A model generated the notes under the pieces. That model ran no database searches. It was not told where the DNA came from and was given only the letters and a program-made list of their open reading frames with translations. Below are positions 54,430 to 63,464 of a DNA stretch of 64,000 nucleotides, one piece after another. Location of the stretch: positions 44,255 through 108,254 of the forward strand of contig NZ_JMCC02000048.1 in the NCBI RefSeq assembly GCF_000737335.2. Direction: 5' to 3'. Source of the stretch: Enhygromyxa salina. Its GTDB lineage: Bacteria; Myxococcota_A; Polyangia; Nannocystales; Nannocystaceae. Position numbers and translations under genes: made by a program. Every line of letters starts with the position of its first letter. Position 1 is the stretch's first letter.

Positions 54430-55746
54430 TTAGAGGTGAATTGCGAGGTAGGTGGTCAGCGCGGCGATCATGGCGGCGACCAGCACCACGAGCACACGCG
54501 CCACGCTCAGGCGTTTGCGCTGGCGATCTTGGAGGGCGGCGGTGGCCTGGTAGGCCTGGCTGAGCTCGCGGCTGAGCTCCTCGGGGCGCATGATCGGGAT
54601 GTCGGGACCCTGGGGCTTTGCGAGGTGGGCATGAAAGGAGCCGAGGCTGCGGCTGGCCGTGCGTGGACGGACGGGCCTGCTGGCTTCAGCTCGGGCTTGG
54701 GGCCCTCGGCCGCTCGCTGACGGATTCGTGGACCGGTTCGCGTTCGATCGCGGGTTGTTGTCAGGTCGGCTGGGTCGGCCGGGTCGGCCGGGGGTGGTTG
54801 GCTCGAGCATCATGAAGCGCGGGCCGGGGGTGGTTGGCTCGAGCATCATGAAGCGCGGGCCGGGGGTGGTGGCTCGCGCAGCAGTTGGCGGGGAGGCGCG
54901 GCGCTCGCGACTTGGGGTCGACGACTGCAGCGCGGTCAGGGCGTCGCGCAGCTCGGCGCTGGTGATCCGCAGCGATGGGTCTGGCTCGAGCATGCGCTCG
55001 ACGAGGGTCGCGAGGGCGGCCACCTGCCCGGAGTGAAGCGGTGCACGAAGGCCGTCCGCGCGCGGACCAGGGGCCTCGCCCGAGCTGAGTGCAGACGTGT
55101 CGAGCTCGAGCAGCGCGGCGCCGACGAGGCCGAGGTCACGCAGGTCTGTCGCGGGGGACAGCGCGTCGCTGGGCGACGCCAGCGTGGCTTGCAGATCGAG
55201 CAGGCAGATCCCGTGGGGGTTCGTGTGCCTGCGGCTCTCGTCGCGGATCAGGATCGTCGTGGGTGAGATGCGGCCGTGCATGATCGGCGGGCGCTGGGCA
55301 TGCAAGTACGCGAGCGCCTCGGCGACGCCCAACAGGACCCGCAGCGCGAACCCGGGCTCGCGTGGGCCGCCAGCTTCGAGCCGCTCGGCGAGGGTCTCGC
55401 CGCGAACTTGCTCGCGGATCAACCACAGGCGAGCGTGGCCCGTCTCGATCGTGTGCTCGAGCTCGATCTCGATCTCGCGCGGCAGTGCGGGGTGCTGTAG
55501 CGCTCGCAGGCGCGCCGTCGTGTCGGCGAGCGCGGGCTCGATCAGCGGGGCGTCTTGCACGGTCAACGCGAGCGCGCGGACCAGCAGCGCGTCGTCGGTT
55601 CGCGTGGCGCGGTAACCAGCTGCGTTGGGCTCGTCGCGAAGCTGCCGATCGAGTCGGTAGCGCGCCATGACGAAGGGATCGCCCTGGCAGGTGGGACATC
55701 GTTGGGCGCCTACGTCGACCGGCCGAAGACACTTGCCGCAGATCAT
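54430..55746 (-). CDS. Zinc-ribbon pseudokinase with C-terminal membrane helix
   Basis: 438 residues from ATG 55746. An N-terminal ribbon (CGKC, Cys3/6; CPTC, Cys17/20) precedes a Ser/Thr-kinase-like domain, recognisable from ALRVLLGVAEALAYLHAQRPPIMHGRISPTTILIRD. The catalytic HRD is HGR (157-159) and DFG is DLQ (184-186), and no clear Gly-rich loop is seen, so it is probably catalytically dead. A Pro/Ser/Arg linker holds the twice-repeated TTPGPRFMMLEP. One transmembrane helix (VLVVLVAAMIAALTTYLAI) ends the protein. Likely a signalling scaffold. Confidence 0.75.
   Translation of the reverse strand: MICGKCLRPVDVGAQRCPTCQGDPFVMARYRLDRQLRDEPNAAGYRATRTDDALLVRALALTVQDAPLIEPALADTTARLRALQHPALPREIEIELEHTIETGHARLWLIREQVRGETLAERLEAGGPREPGFALRVLLGVAEALAYLHAQRPPIMHGRISPTTILIRDESRRHTNPHGICLLDLQATLASPSDALSPATDLRDLGLVGAALLELDTSALSSGEAPGPRADGLRAPLHSGQVAALATLVERMLEPDPSLRITSAELRDALTALQSSTPSRERRASPPTAARATTPGPRFMMLEPTTPGPRFMMLEPTTPGRPGRPSRPDNNPRSNANRSTNPSASGRGPQARAEASRPVRPRTASRSLGSFHAHLAKPQGPDIPIMRPEELSRELSQAYQATAALQDRQRKRLSVARVLVVLVAAMIAALTTYLAIHL
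54791..54876. repeat. 36-bp tandem repeat, two copies plus partial third
   Basis: Exact 36-bp units at 54791-54826 and 54827-54862, with a partial third to about 54876. In the pseudokinase linker they encode two copies of TTPGPRFMMLEP. Confidence 0.9.
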
Positions 55747-57091
55747 CGCTGCTTCTCGTGGTCGTCGGTTGTCGCTCAACCGCGAGCGCTCACAGTAGCA
55801 TGCGAAGTTCATCGCGAGCCCCGCTCTCTGGCCGGTTTGGGTGGATGGTTTCAGCTCGGGCGAGGGCGACTCGGCCGCTTGGCAGCGAAGTGCTGAGCGA
55901 CTGCGCGCATCTCGTTGGCGAGAGCTGCGCCTGCTGGCTCGGGTGACCTCCCGGGCATGGTTGGTCACAGCGGCCGAAGGACTGCCGCGTCGGTGATGCA
56001 CGGCGACGCAGGTGATCGGGCGTCACGCTCGACGACCGACGTCGGGACTGGTTGCAGCGCGGGCGAGGCTTCCCGGCTGCTCGCGGTCGCATTCGTAGAC
56101 CGGTTCGCCGTGGGCACCGACCTGGTTTCGGCGCGAGCGACAAGCCGCACCCAAGCTGAAGTGCAGTCCGCAACGACGACGAGGCTCGCCCGAGCGTCGA
56201 GCAGTTCGAGCGCCGCGATCGGTGTTGTGTCGTCGTCGCGACCGATGTCGGCGAGGGTCCGCGCGGCGGTGCAAAAAAAATCGCTGGCTCGATCGCAGAT
56301 CATCGGCCTATGATTTCGACGTCATCATGACCAAGCGACGCCACGCACGACCAACACCACGCGCCAGCACGCGCGCGCATGTGTTGGGTGTGCTCGGATC
56401 ACTTGGCTGCTCTGGTGTCTGGTCTGACTTCGCTCGCGTCACTTCTCACCAAGCTCGCTCGCGTTCGCGTCGGCTTGGGGTCACGCAAGTCGTCGGGTCC
56501 CGCTCACAGATCTCGACTCGAGCGCTCGCGTGCTCGGGCGTGATCTCTTCGGGCTCGCGCTCGCGCTTGGACGCGAGTGTTGGATCAGAAAGGTTGTCCA
56601 TGTCGGGCTCTCGCAGCTCGCGGCATGGGCATCTCGATCATCGGACGTGATGGCCGGTGCCGATGCGGGCGCGCCCACGGAGGAGGGGGGCGCGCCCGCG
56701 CCGGTGCCCATTGAAATTGCCCGCGGGGCCGCGATCTCTGGGTTAAAATGGCCAGATCGCGAGTTGGAGCGATTGGGTGTGGCCCCACCGATCGTGTTGG
56801 ATTTCGTGGCCAAGCTTCGCACGCGCGCGTCGATAGGATGGCCAGCCGCGTGGCGGGTGAGCGCACCAGCGCCGCGCAGCGCAGCTAGATTTTTTCGCAG
56901 GGAGTTCGCGGGCAGAAGGTTCAGAGCCGACTTCGCGGGGGGCTACATGCCCGCGCGAACGAACGGTCTCGAGGCGGCTGCAGTCGGCGAAGTCGACGTC
57001 ACGTGGGGGCATCAACCAGCCAAGTCCGTGGTAGCGTCTGCGTCGTTGGCCGTCGGCGGTGAAGCTGTCGTGACGCCACGCGAGGCCGAGG
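55747..57091. other. Gene-poor 1.3-kb region, apart from one weak minus-strand ORF
   Basis: Several short frames are open here in both strands, but their products are Arg/Ser-rich and lack family features; vgrG begins at 57092. Only 55965-56303 (minus) has codon use similar to its neighbours. It may be a degraded region or may hold regulatory sequence for the T6SS genes. Confidence 0.5.
55965..56303 (-). CDS. Possible small hypothetical protein
   Basis: 112 residues starting MICDRASDFFCTAARTLADIG. Its C-terminal part (ANRSTNATAS) shares a short string with the pseudokinase linker (ANRSTNPSAS), which may mean a diverged duplicate or a composition effect. No family is recognised and no Shine-Dalgarno is obvious. 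Confidence 0.3.
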   Translation of the reverse strand: MICDRASDFFCTAARTLADIGRDDDTTPIAALELLDARASLVVVADCTSAWVRLVARAETRSVPTANRSTNATASSREASPALQPVPTSVVERDARSPASPCITDAAVLRPL

Positions 57092-59734
57092 ATGAGCGAC
57101 GACAACGCGCCCCACGAGTTGGAACAGCAGGCGACCGATGCGGCTGTGGCCGCGGCGGGCAGCGCCCTGCCGAACGTGCCCGACACACCCGCCGCGCCAA
57201 GCTCATCGAGCGCGCCCGAGGTCCACGGTGACACGCTCGGTGATCTCGTTGGCGATGCGATGCACGCTGGCGTGCCCAAGGCAGCCGACGCGATCGAAGA
57301 TCAGATCGAGCATGGCCTCGAGGCCTTGGGCCTGCCTCCAGAGATCGCCAGCGCGGGCGCCGACGCGCTCGGCGGCGTGGTCGAAGACGGGCTCGAGCGT
57401 GTCGTCGACGCGATCGCAGACTTGATCGGCAGCGACGATCCGCTGCCCAAGGTCAACTACATCCTCACCGTCCAAGACGGCCCCGATGCCCACTGGACCG
57501 TGCGCAGCATCCAGTTCGTCGAGGCCCTGTCCGAACCCTACCTCCTGACCCTGGACCTGGTCAGCGAAGAACTTGCGGCCGACACCGAGCTGCTGCTCGG
57601 CGCCAACATCGAGCTGACGATCGACCGCGAGACGATCGTGCGCACGGTCAACGGCATCATCCACCTCGTCGAGTACGTCGGCGTCGCCGATGATCGGCTG
57701 CAGGTCCGCGTGGAGATCGTGCCGGCCCTGTACCTGATGACGCAGCGGGTCGACACGCGCCTGTGGCAGGACGTCAGCGTCACCGACGTCGTCAAAGAGG
57801 TGCTCGAGCTCGGGTTCGCCGACTATGAGCGCGAGCTCGACGACACCGGGCTCGCCGGCACCTACGCGTGCCGCGAGTACATCGTTCAGTACCACGAGAG
57901 CGACTTTGACTTCGTCAGCCGCCTGCTCGAGGCCGAGGGCATCACCTACTGGTTCGACTGCGATCGCGGGACCGGCAAAGAGGTGATGGTCCTCGAGGAC
58001 AGCAACGACAACTACGTGGATCTCACCACGATCGACGATCAGCCAGAGCTCCACATCGTCGTCGACCGGCCAGATCGGATCGAGATGGAGAGCCTGCAGT
58101 ACTTCGACTGGACCCGCGAGCTGACCTCTACGGCGGTCTACCAGCGGATCTTCGACTGGCTCACGCCGATCGAGCCGGTCGAGTCCGGCGCCCCGCCCGA
58201 GGGCGACCCCAACACCGACGATCGTGGCAAGGGCCGCGAGGTCTATCACCACGGCCGCTTCGTCGAGGACGACCCGGACCCCCGCACGATCCGCAAGCTG
58301 GTGCATCGGACCCAGCGCGACAAGGTCGCCCGCGGGTTCAGCAACGTCACCGGGCTGTTCCCCGGTCGCAAGTTCGCCGTCGTCGAGCACCAGCGCAGCG
58401 ATCTCGACCGCGAGTACTTGGTCCGTCGTGTCGTCCACACCGGCGACTGCCCCGACGTGGTCATGGGTGACTCCAGCGCGTCGCCGCGCTACCAGAACCG
58501 CTTCGAGTGCCTGGTGCTCGAGCCCGAGAAACCATTCCGGCCGCCGCTGGTCACTCCGCGCCCGCGCATCTACGGGCCGCAGACCGCGATCGTCACCGGG
58601 CCCGACGGCGAAGAGATCCACACCGACGAGCACGGCCGCGTGAAGGTTCGGTTTGACTGGGACCGCGTCAACGGCCTGACCGACGACACCTCCATGTGGA
58701 TCCGCCCGGCGCACCACTGGGCCGGGCCGGGGTTCGGCACCTTCTTCTTGCCGCGGGTCGGCATGGAGGTCGTGGTCGAGTTCCTCGAAGGCAACCCGGA
58801 TCGCCCCTTGGTCACTGGCTGCGTCTACAACGGCGACAACGCGATCAGCGTTGGCGTGCCCGACAACAAGACCCAGAGCACGATCCGAACCAAGAGCTCG
58901 CCAGACAGCGACGGCTTCAACGAGATGCGCTTCGAGGACGCGGCTGGCAACGAAGAGATCTTCGTGCACGCGCAGAAGGACTACAACGAGGTCGTCGAGA
59001 ACTGTCACTCGACCTCGGTTGGCGCGGATCAGAGCAACACGGTCAGCGGCAACCAAACCCAGACCGTCAAGGTGGATCAGACCGAGACCGTAGAAGGTCA
59101 TCAGTCGATGTCGGTGCTCAAGACCCGCACGACCGAGATCACCGAGGACGAGACCAACACCTATCACGCCAGCCGCAGCACCACCGTCGAGGTTGACGAG
59201 CTGCTCGAGGTCCTGGGCAAGACCACGATCATCTCGGGTGACACGGTCCACTTCGAGGCCAAGAAGGACTACGTGCAGGTCGTTGGCGGGTCGAGCAAGA
59301 TCAGCGTCAACCCAGGCGAGGCCGGTCCGGGCGACAGCAGCATCGACTGCGCCAACAACTTCGTGGTCACGGCGACGACCAAGGTGTTCCTCAGCCAGGC
59401 TGGCTCGGCAACGGTCAAGCTCGAGGGTGGCAACGCGGATCACTACACCTGCGGGGTGTTCAGCGTGGTCGCGGATGGGGACCTGCTGCTCGACTCCACC
59501 GGGGGTGCGTTGACCGGCAAGGGCTCGTCCAAGGTGGAGTTCAGCAACAGCGGCGGGGCGGTCGTGATCGAAGGTGGGGCGATCACGATCAGCTCGCCCA
59601 GCGAGGTCACGATCAGCGTTGGCGGCAACTCGGTGAAGATCGACGCCTCAGGGGTCACCGTGGCCGGGGCCAAGGTCGACGTGAACGCGACCGGCGTGGC
59701 GACGATCTCGGGGTCACTCGTGAAGCTGAACTGA
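57092..59734 (+). CDS. vgrG: Type VI secretion tip protein VgrG
   Basis: 880 residues. An N-terminal extension of ~118 residues, Ala/Asp-rich with helix-like segments, precedes the gp27-like region, which starts at YILTVQDGPDAHWTVRSIQF. The gp5 OB-fold segment is HGRVKVRFDWDRVNG...PAHHWAGPGFGTFFLPRVGMEVVVEFLEGNPDRP, the VgrG core signature. A C-terminal beta-helix of repeated short strands follows. VgrG trimers form the puncturing tip. It opens the T6SS cluster here. Confidence 0.92.
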   Translation: MSDDNAPHELEQQATDAAVAAAGSALPNVPDTPAAPSSSSAPEVHGDTLGDLVGDAMHAGVPKAADAIEDQIEHGLEALGLPPEIASAGADALGGVVEDGLERVVDAIADLIGSDDPLPKVNYILTVQDGPDAHWTVRSIQFVEALSEPYLLTLDLVSEELAADTELLLGANIELTIDRETIVRTVNGIIHLVEYVGVADDRLQVRVEIVPALYLMTQRVDTRLWQDVSVTDVVKEVLELGFADYERELDDTGLAGTYACREYIVQYHESDFDFVSRLLEAEGITYWFDCDRGTGKEVMVLEDSNDNYVDLTTIDDQPELHIVVDRPDRIEMESLQYFDWTRELTSTAVYQRIFDWLTPIEPVESGAPPEGDPNTDDRGKGREVYHHGRFVEDDPDPRTIRKLVHRTQRDKVARGFSNVTGLFPGRKFAVVEHQRSDLDREYLVRRVVHTGDCPDVVMGDSSASPRYQNRFECLVLEPEKPFRPPLVTPRPRIYGPQTAIVTGPDGEEIHTDEHGRVKVRFDWDRVNGLTDDTSMWIRPAHHWAGPGFGTFFLPRVGMEVVVEFLEGNPDRPLVTGCVYNGDNAISVGVPDNKTQSTIRTKSSPDSDGFNEMRFEDAAGNEEIFVHAQKDYNEVVENCHSTSVGADQSNTVSGNQTQTVKVDQTETVEGHQSMSVLKTRTTEITEDETNTYHASRSTTVEVDELLEVLGKTTIISGDTVHFEAKKDYVQVVGGSSKISVNPGEAGPGDSSIDCANNFVVTATTKVFLSQAGSATVKLEGGNADHYTCGVFSVVADGDLLLDSTGGALTGKGSSKVEFSNSGGAVVIEGGAITISSPSEVTISVGGNSVKIDASGVTVAGAKVDVNATGVATISGSLVKLN

Positions 59735-59778
59735 GCTTGTCTCAGACCCACCGCTAGGCCATCATTGGCGAGCTGACC

Positions 59779-60162
59779 ATGGCTGCTCGGGGCATCCTTT
59801 CTCGGATCACAGGTGAGGCGACGCGGGGCGTCGACGACATCGAGCTGATCGTTGGCAACCTGCAGGCGCTGCTCAACACCCGGCTTGGCGACGCGGTCTC
59901 GGCCGAGGGCTTCGGCGTCGTCGATCTCGTCGACATCATCCACGACTTCCCCGCCGCCGCTCAGATCATGCAGCGCAGCATCCGTGCGACGATCGCCAAG
60001 TACGAGCCACGCCTGCGCAACGTCAGCGTGCGCACGGTACCCAGCGACGACCCGCTCATGCTCACCTTCGAGATCTCCGGCCGCCTGATCGGCGATCGTC
60101 GCCGCGGCGTCGTTCGTCTGCGCAGCGAGATGACCCACGGTGGTCGCGTGACCGTGGCCTGA
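59779..60162 (+). CDS. tssE: T6SS baseplate protein TssE (gp25-like)
   Basis: 127 residues; IELIVGNLQALLNTRLGDAVSAEGFGVVDLVDI and the C-terminal FEISGRL match the gp25/TssE domain of the sheath-baseplate junction. It lies 44 bp after vgrG. A 465-bp non-coding stretch follows before tssF. Confidence 0.88.
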   Translation: MAARGILSRITGEATRGVDDIELIVGNLQALLNTRLGDAVSAEGFGVVDLVDIIHDFPAAAQIMQRSIRATIAKYEPRLRNVSVRTVPSDDPLMLTFEISGRLIGDRRRGVVRLRSEMTHGGRVTVA

Positions 60163-60627
60163 GCGAACCCCGAGACCCCCTCCCAACGACCAGCCCAGCA
60201 GCGAGCGCCGCCCGATCGAGGGCCACGCACGCAAGCCCACGAGCGAGCGCAACCCCGATCCATACCCGCGCACGCAAGCGTTATCTTCGAGCCCGTTCAG
60301 GGGGCCCACGCGTGCCCGCGCGCGTGCACAGTCCCTCGCAGCCCGTGGTGCAATGCCTCGCGCCGCCTCGCTTGGCCTTTTCGCCGAGGGCTTTGTCGCC
60401 AAAACTTGCAGTGGGCCCACCACAGCGGCGTTTTGGCTTCGCGCCCTCGACGAAAATTCCGGCGCGAGGCGACACGATGCATTGCACCACGGGCTGCGAG
60501 CCGCGAAGCGACCCGCCGCGAGCTGGCTCGCCGTCGCCAAAGTCCACGGTGCATGTGGAGGTCTAAAACCGTATCATCTTGGGCCTAGCAACCCGCGGGG
60601 GGCGCTAGGCTACGCAGAGTCCTGATC
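60163..60627. other. Non-coding gap inside T6SS cluster containing a large palindrome
   Basis: No convincing gene; overlapping short frames on both strands arise from the symmetry of the palindrome at 60336-60499. tssF begins at 60628. Confidence 0.6.
60336..60499. repeat. ~164-bp imperfect palindrome (cruciform or MITE-like)
   Basis: The outer 21 bp of each arm match exactly as an inverted repeat (TCGCAGCCCGTGGTGCAATGC at 60336-60356 and its complement ending at 60499). Matching continues with a few mismatches and small gaps through cgcctcgc, ttttcg.cgagggc and gccaaaac blocks to a GGGCCC centre near 60416. A long RNA hairpin or a mobile palindromic element is possible. Confidence 0.85.
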
Positions 60628-62388
60628 ATGTTCGCCAAGTTCTACCAAAGCGAGCTCACCTACCTGCGCGAGATGGGGCGCGAGTTCGCGGCCACGCACC
60701 CGACCAGCGCCGGGTTGTTGTCCGAGCGCAGCGACGACCCCGACGTCGAGCGCCTGCTCGAGGGGTTCGCGTTCCTCAGCGCGCGCATCCGGGAGCGGGT
60801 CGACGACGCGGTCCCAGAGGTCGTGCACGGGCTCGCCGAGATGCTGCTGCCCCAGTACCTGCGGCCGCTGCCGGCGATGTCGGTCATCGAGTTCAAGCCG
60901 CAGATCCGCGCGCTGCGGGGGGCGCGAACGGTGCCGCGTGGGCGGGCCGTCGGCAGCGTCCCGGTCGAGGGCACGGCCTGCACGTTCCAGACCTGCTTCG
61001 ACACGGATCTGCTGCCCATCGAGATCGTCGACATCGACCACGACGAGTCGGTCGCGGCCCGGCCGATCATTCGGATCAAGCTCAAGACCACAGAGGCCGG
61101 GCGGCCGATCATCGCGCGTGAAGAGGGGATTCGCCTGTTCCTGTCTGGCGACATCTCGCTCGCGGCCACCTTGCACCTGTGGGTGCTTCGCCACTGCAAG
61201 CACGTAGAGGTGCGCTGCTCCGAAGAGCGCAACACCCCGCGCGGCGAGCCGCTGCGCGTGCTCGACCGCGACAAGATCAAGCCGGTCGGCCTGCGCGACG
61301 ACGAGGCCGTGCTGCCCTGGCCCAAGTTCGCGCCCGAGGGCTCGCGCTTCGTTCAGGAGTACTTCGCGCTCCCGTCCAAGTACCTGTTCTTCGACATCCG
61401 CGGGCTCGAAGGGCTCGAGTTCACGGGCGACTACATCGAGCTGGCCATGGTGTTCGAGCGGCCGCCAGATCTCTCGTCGCCGATCGGCGGCGAGAGCTTT
61501 CGGCTCCACTGCACGCCGGTCGTCAACTTGTTCTCGGCCACCGCCGAGCCGGTCAAGCTCGACCCCTTGATGCCCGATCACCTGCTGCGCGCGGCCGGAG
61601 CCAAGCCGGCGCACATGGAGATCTACGACGTCGACAGCGTGGTCGGGGTGCGGCCGGGCCGGGGCAACCGGCGCAACTACAGCAACTTCTACACCTTCAA
61701 GCACACCAAGATCGGCGCCGACGCGGACGGCTACTACGTGCTGCGGCGGACTCGGTCCCCGCTCGACGAGGGCACCGACACCTACGTTCAGGTCGCGCGC
61801 CCGCGTGACACCGACGCCAGCGAGGAGGACGAGACCCTGTCGATCGAGCTGCTGTGCACGAATCGCACGCTGCCGCTCGAGCTGCAGATCGGTGACATCT
61901 GCAAGCCGGTCCGCGGCAGCTCGGTCCCGGACTTCGCCAACATCACCGCGGTCAGCCCAGCGGTCCGGGCCCCGCTCGCAAGTGAATTGCAGTGGCGGCT
62001 GCTCGGCCACCTCGCGCTCAACCGCCGCCGCGTGACCGAGCCCGAGACCCTCAAGCTGCTGCTGTCGCTCTACAACTTCCTCGCCGGCTCGGGCTCACCC
62101 GCCGGCCGCGCGAACGAGCTCAAGGTCGAGGCGATCCGTGGCACGGAGTTTCGCGCGGTGACCCGCATGCTCGACGGCGCGCCCGTGCGCGGGGCCGAGA
62201 CCACCGTCGAGCTCGATGAGACCCGCTTCGCCAGCATCGGCGACGCGCACCTGTTCGGGATCGTGCTCGACGAGCTGCTCTCGACCTACTGCAGCATCAA
62301 CTCTTTTCACGAGCTGCGGGTGCGCCTGCACCCGTCGAAGATCGAGTTCCGATGGGACCCCAGGAACGGCCACCACAGGATTCTCTGA
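60628..62388 (+). CDS. tssF: T6SS baseplate protein TssF
   Basis: 586 residues; the opening FYQSELTYLREMGREFAATHP, LLEGFAFLSARIRERVDDAVPEVVHGLAEMLLPQYLRPLPAMSV and the end FHELRVRLHPSKIEFRW are TssF/VasA signatures. It forms the wedge with TssG and TssE. tssG starts 37 bp before its stop, so the two are coupled. Confidence 0.95.
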   Translation: MFAKFYQSELTYLREMGREFAATHPTSAGLLSERSDDPDVERLLEGFAFLSARIRERVDDAVPEVVHGLAEMLLPQYLRPLPAMSVIEFKPQIRALRGARTVPRGRAVGSVPVEGTACTFQTCFDTDLLPIEIVDIDHDESVAARPIIRIKLKTTEAGRPIIAREEGIRLFLSGDISLAATLHLWVLRHCKHVEVRCSEERNTPRGEPLRVLDRDKIKPVGLRDDEAVLPWPKFAPEGSRFVQEYFALPSKYLFFDIRGLEGLEFTGDYIELAMVFERPPDLSSPIGGESFRLHCTPVVNLFSATAEPVKLDPLMPDHLLRAAGAKPAHMEIYDVDSVVGVRPGRGNRRNYSNFYTFKHTKIGADADGYYVLRRTRSPLDEGTDTYVQVARPRDTDASEEDETLSIELLCTNRTLPLELQIGDICKPVRGSSVPDFANITAVSPAVRAPLASELQWRLLGHLALNRRRVTEPETLKLLLSLYNFLAGSGSPAGRANELKVEAIRGTEFRAVTRMLDGAPVRGAETTVELDETRFASIGDAHLFGIVLDELLSTYCSINSFHELRVRLHPSKIEFRWDPRNGHHRIL

Positions 62389-63461
62389 GCGACCCCCCGG
62401 CGTGGTTCCAGCGCCTGCTCGATCAGCCCGGGGCGATCGATCCCTTCGTCGCGATCGGCCTGTTGGAGGAGCTCACCCGCGGCGCCAAGCGGATCGGCGG
62501 CGATGGCCCCTACGACGAAGAGGCCGTGCGCTTTCGTCACGCCCGCTCGCTCGCGTTCAAGCCCGGCGACGTCGAGGCGGTCGAGCTGCGCGCGGACGGC
62601 CGCAACGCCCAAGGCCAGCGGGCGGACCTGGTCGAGATGACCCTCAACATCGTCGGCTTGATGGGCACCAGCAGCCCGCTGCCAACCTACCTCGCCAGCG
62701 AAGCGGCCAGCCAGGACGAAGAGGGGCGGATCAAGGCCGACTTCTTCGATCTGTTTCACCACCGCTTGCACAGCTTGCTGTATCGCGGCGTCCGCAAGTA
62801 CGACTGGCCGCGCGAGTTCTCGACCGACGGCCGTGACGTGTGGAGCCTGCGCTTGCTCGCGATGCTGGGCATCGACGACTACGAGACGCGCACCCTCGAG
62901 TACATCAAGCCGCTGGATCTACTGCGCATCGCTCCGCTGCTGGCGAGCCCCGCTCGGACCGCGCGCACCGTCGAGCTCGCGGTCATGGAGATCCTCGATC
63001 ATCAGCTCGAGGGCGCCGACGTCAAGGTCAAGCAGTTCCAGGGCTCCTACGCCGACATCGATCCGGCCCACAAGATCCGCCTGGCGATCGAGAACTCGCG
63101 GCTGGGGGTCAGCGCGGTGATCGGGGACCTGTGCTTGCACCGCGCGGGCAAGGCCCAGGTCGTCGTTGGGCCTTTGGATCAAGAGGGCCTGCGTCGCTTC
63201 ATGGCCGGCGGTGACGCGTTCTTCGCGGTGCGCGAGCTGCTCGATCTGCTCAGCTACGAGCTCATCGAATTCGAGCTCGAGCTGATATTGGGCCGTGAGT
63301 CGCAGGTGGGGGCGATCCTGGGCAAGAGCCGGATCGGCGACGACGCATGGCTGGCGAAGGGTGACGATGTAGAGTTGCAACGCGAAGAGACCCGGGTGAT
63401 CGTGTCTCTCGACGAGGCCAAGAAGCTGCTCGAAGAAGAAGACGCACGAGGAGGACGGTGA
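62352..63461 (+). CDS. tssG: T6SS baseplate protein TssG
   Basis: 369 residues from ATG 62352, overlapping tssF by 37 bp. IVGLMGTSSPLPTYLAS, FFDLFHHRLHSLLYR and FQGSYADIDPAHKIRLA...LGVSAVIGDL are TssG/VasB features. It is a wedge protein with TssF. Normal length. Confidence 0.95.
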   Translation: MGPQERPPQDSLSDPPAWFQRLLDQPGAIDPFVAIGLLEELTRGAKRIGGDGPYDEEAVRFRHARSLAFKPGDVEAVELRADGRNAQGQRADLVEMTLNIVGLMGTSSPLPTYLASEAASQDEEGRIKADFFDLFHHRLHSLLYRGVRKYDWPREFSTDGRDVWSLRLLAMLGIDDYETRTLEYIKPLDLLRIAPLLASPARTARTVELAVMEILDHQLEGADVKVKQFQGSYADIDPAHKIRLAIENSRLGVSAVIGDLCLHRAGKAQVVVGPLDQEGLRRFMAGGDAFFAVRELLDLLSYELIEFELELILGRESQVGAILGKSRIGDDAWLAKGDDVELQREETRVIVSLDEAKKLLEEEDARGGR

Positions 63462-63464
63462 GCG

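Noticed and set aside
56530..57231. 233-codon plus-strand ORF in the gene-poor region before vgrG
   Set aside because: It overlaps the vgrG start in another frame, and its product is Arg/Ala-rich without motifs.
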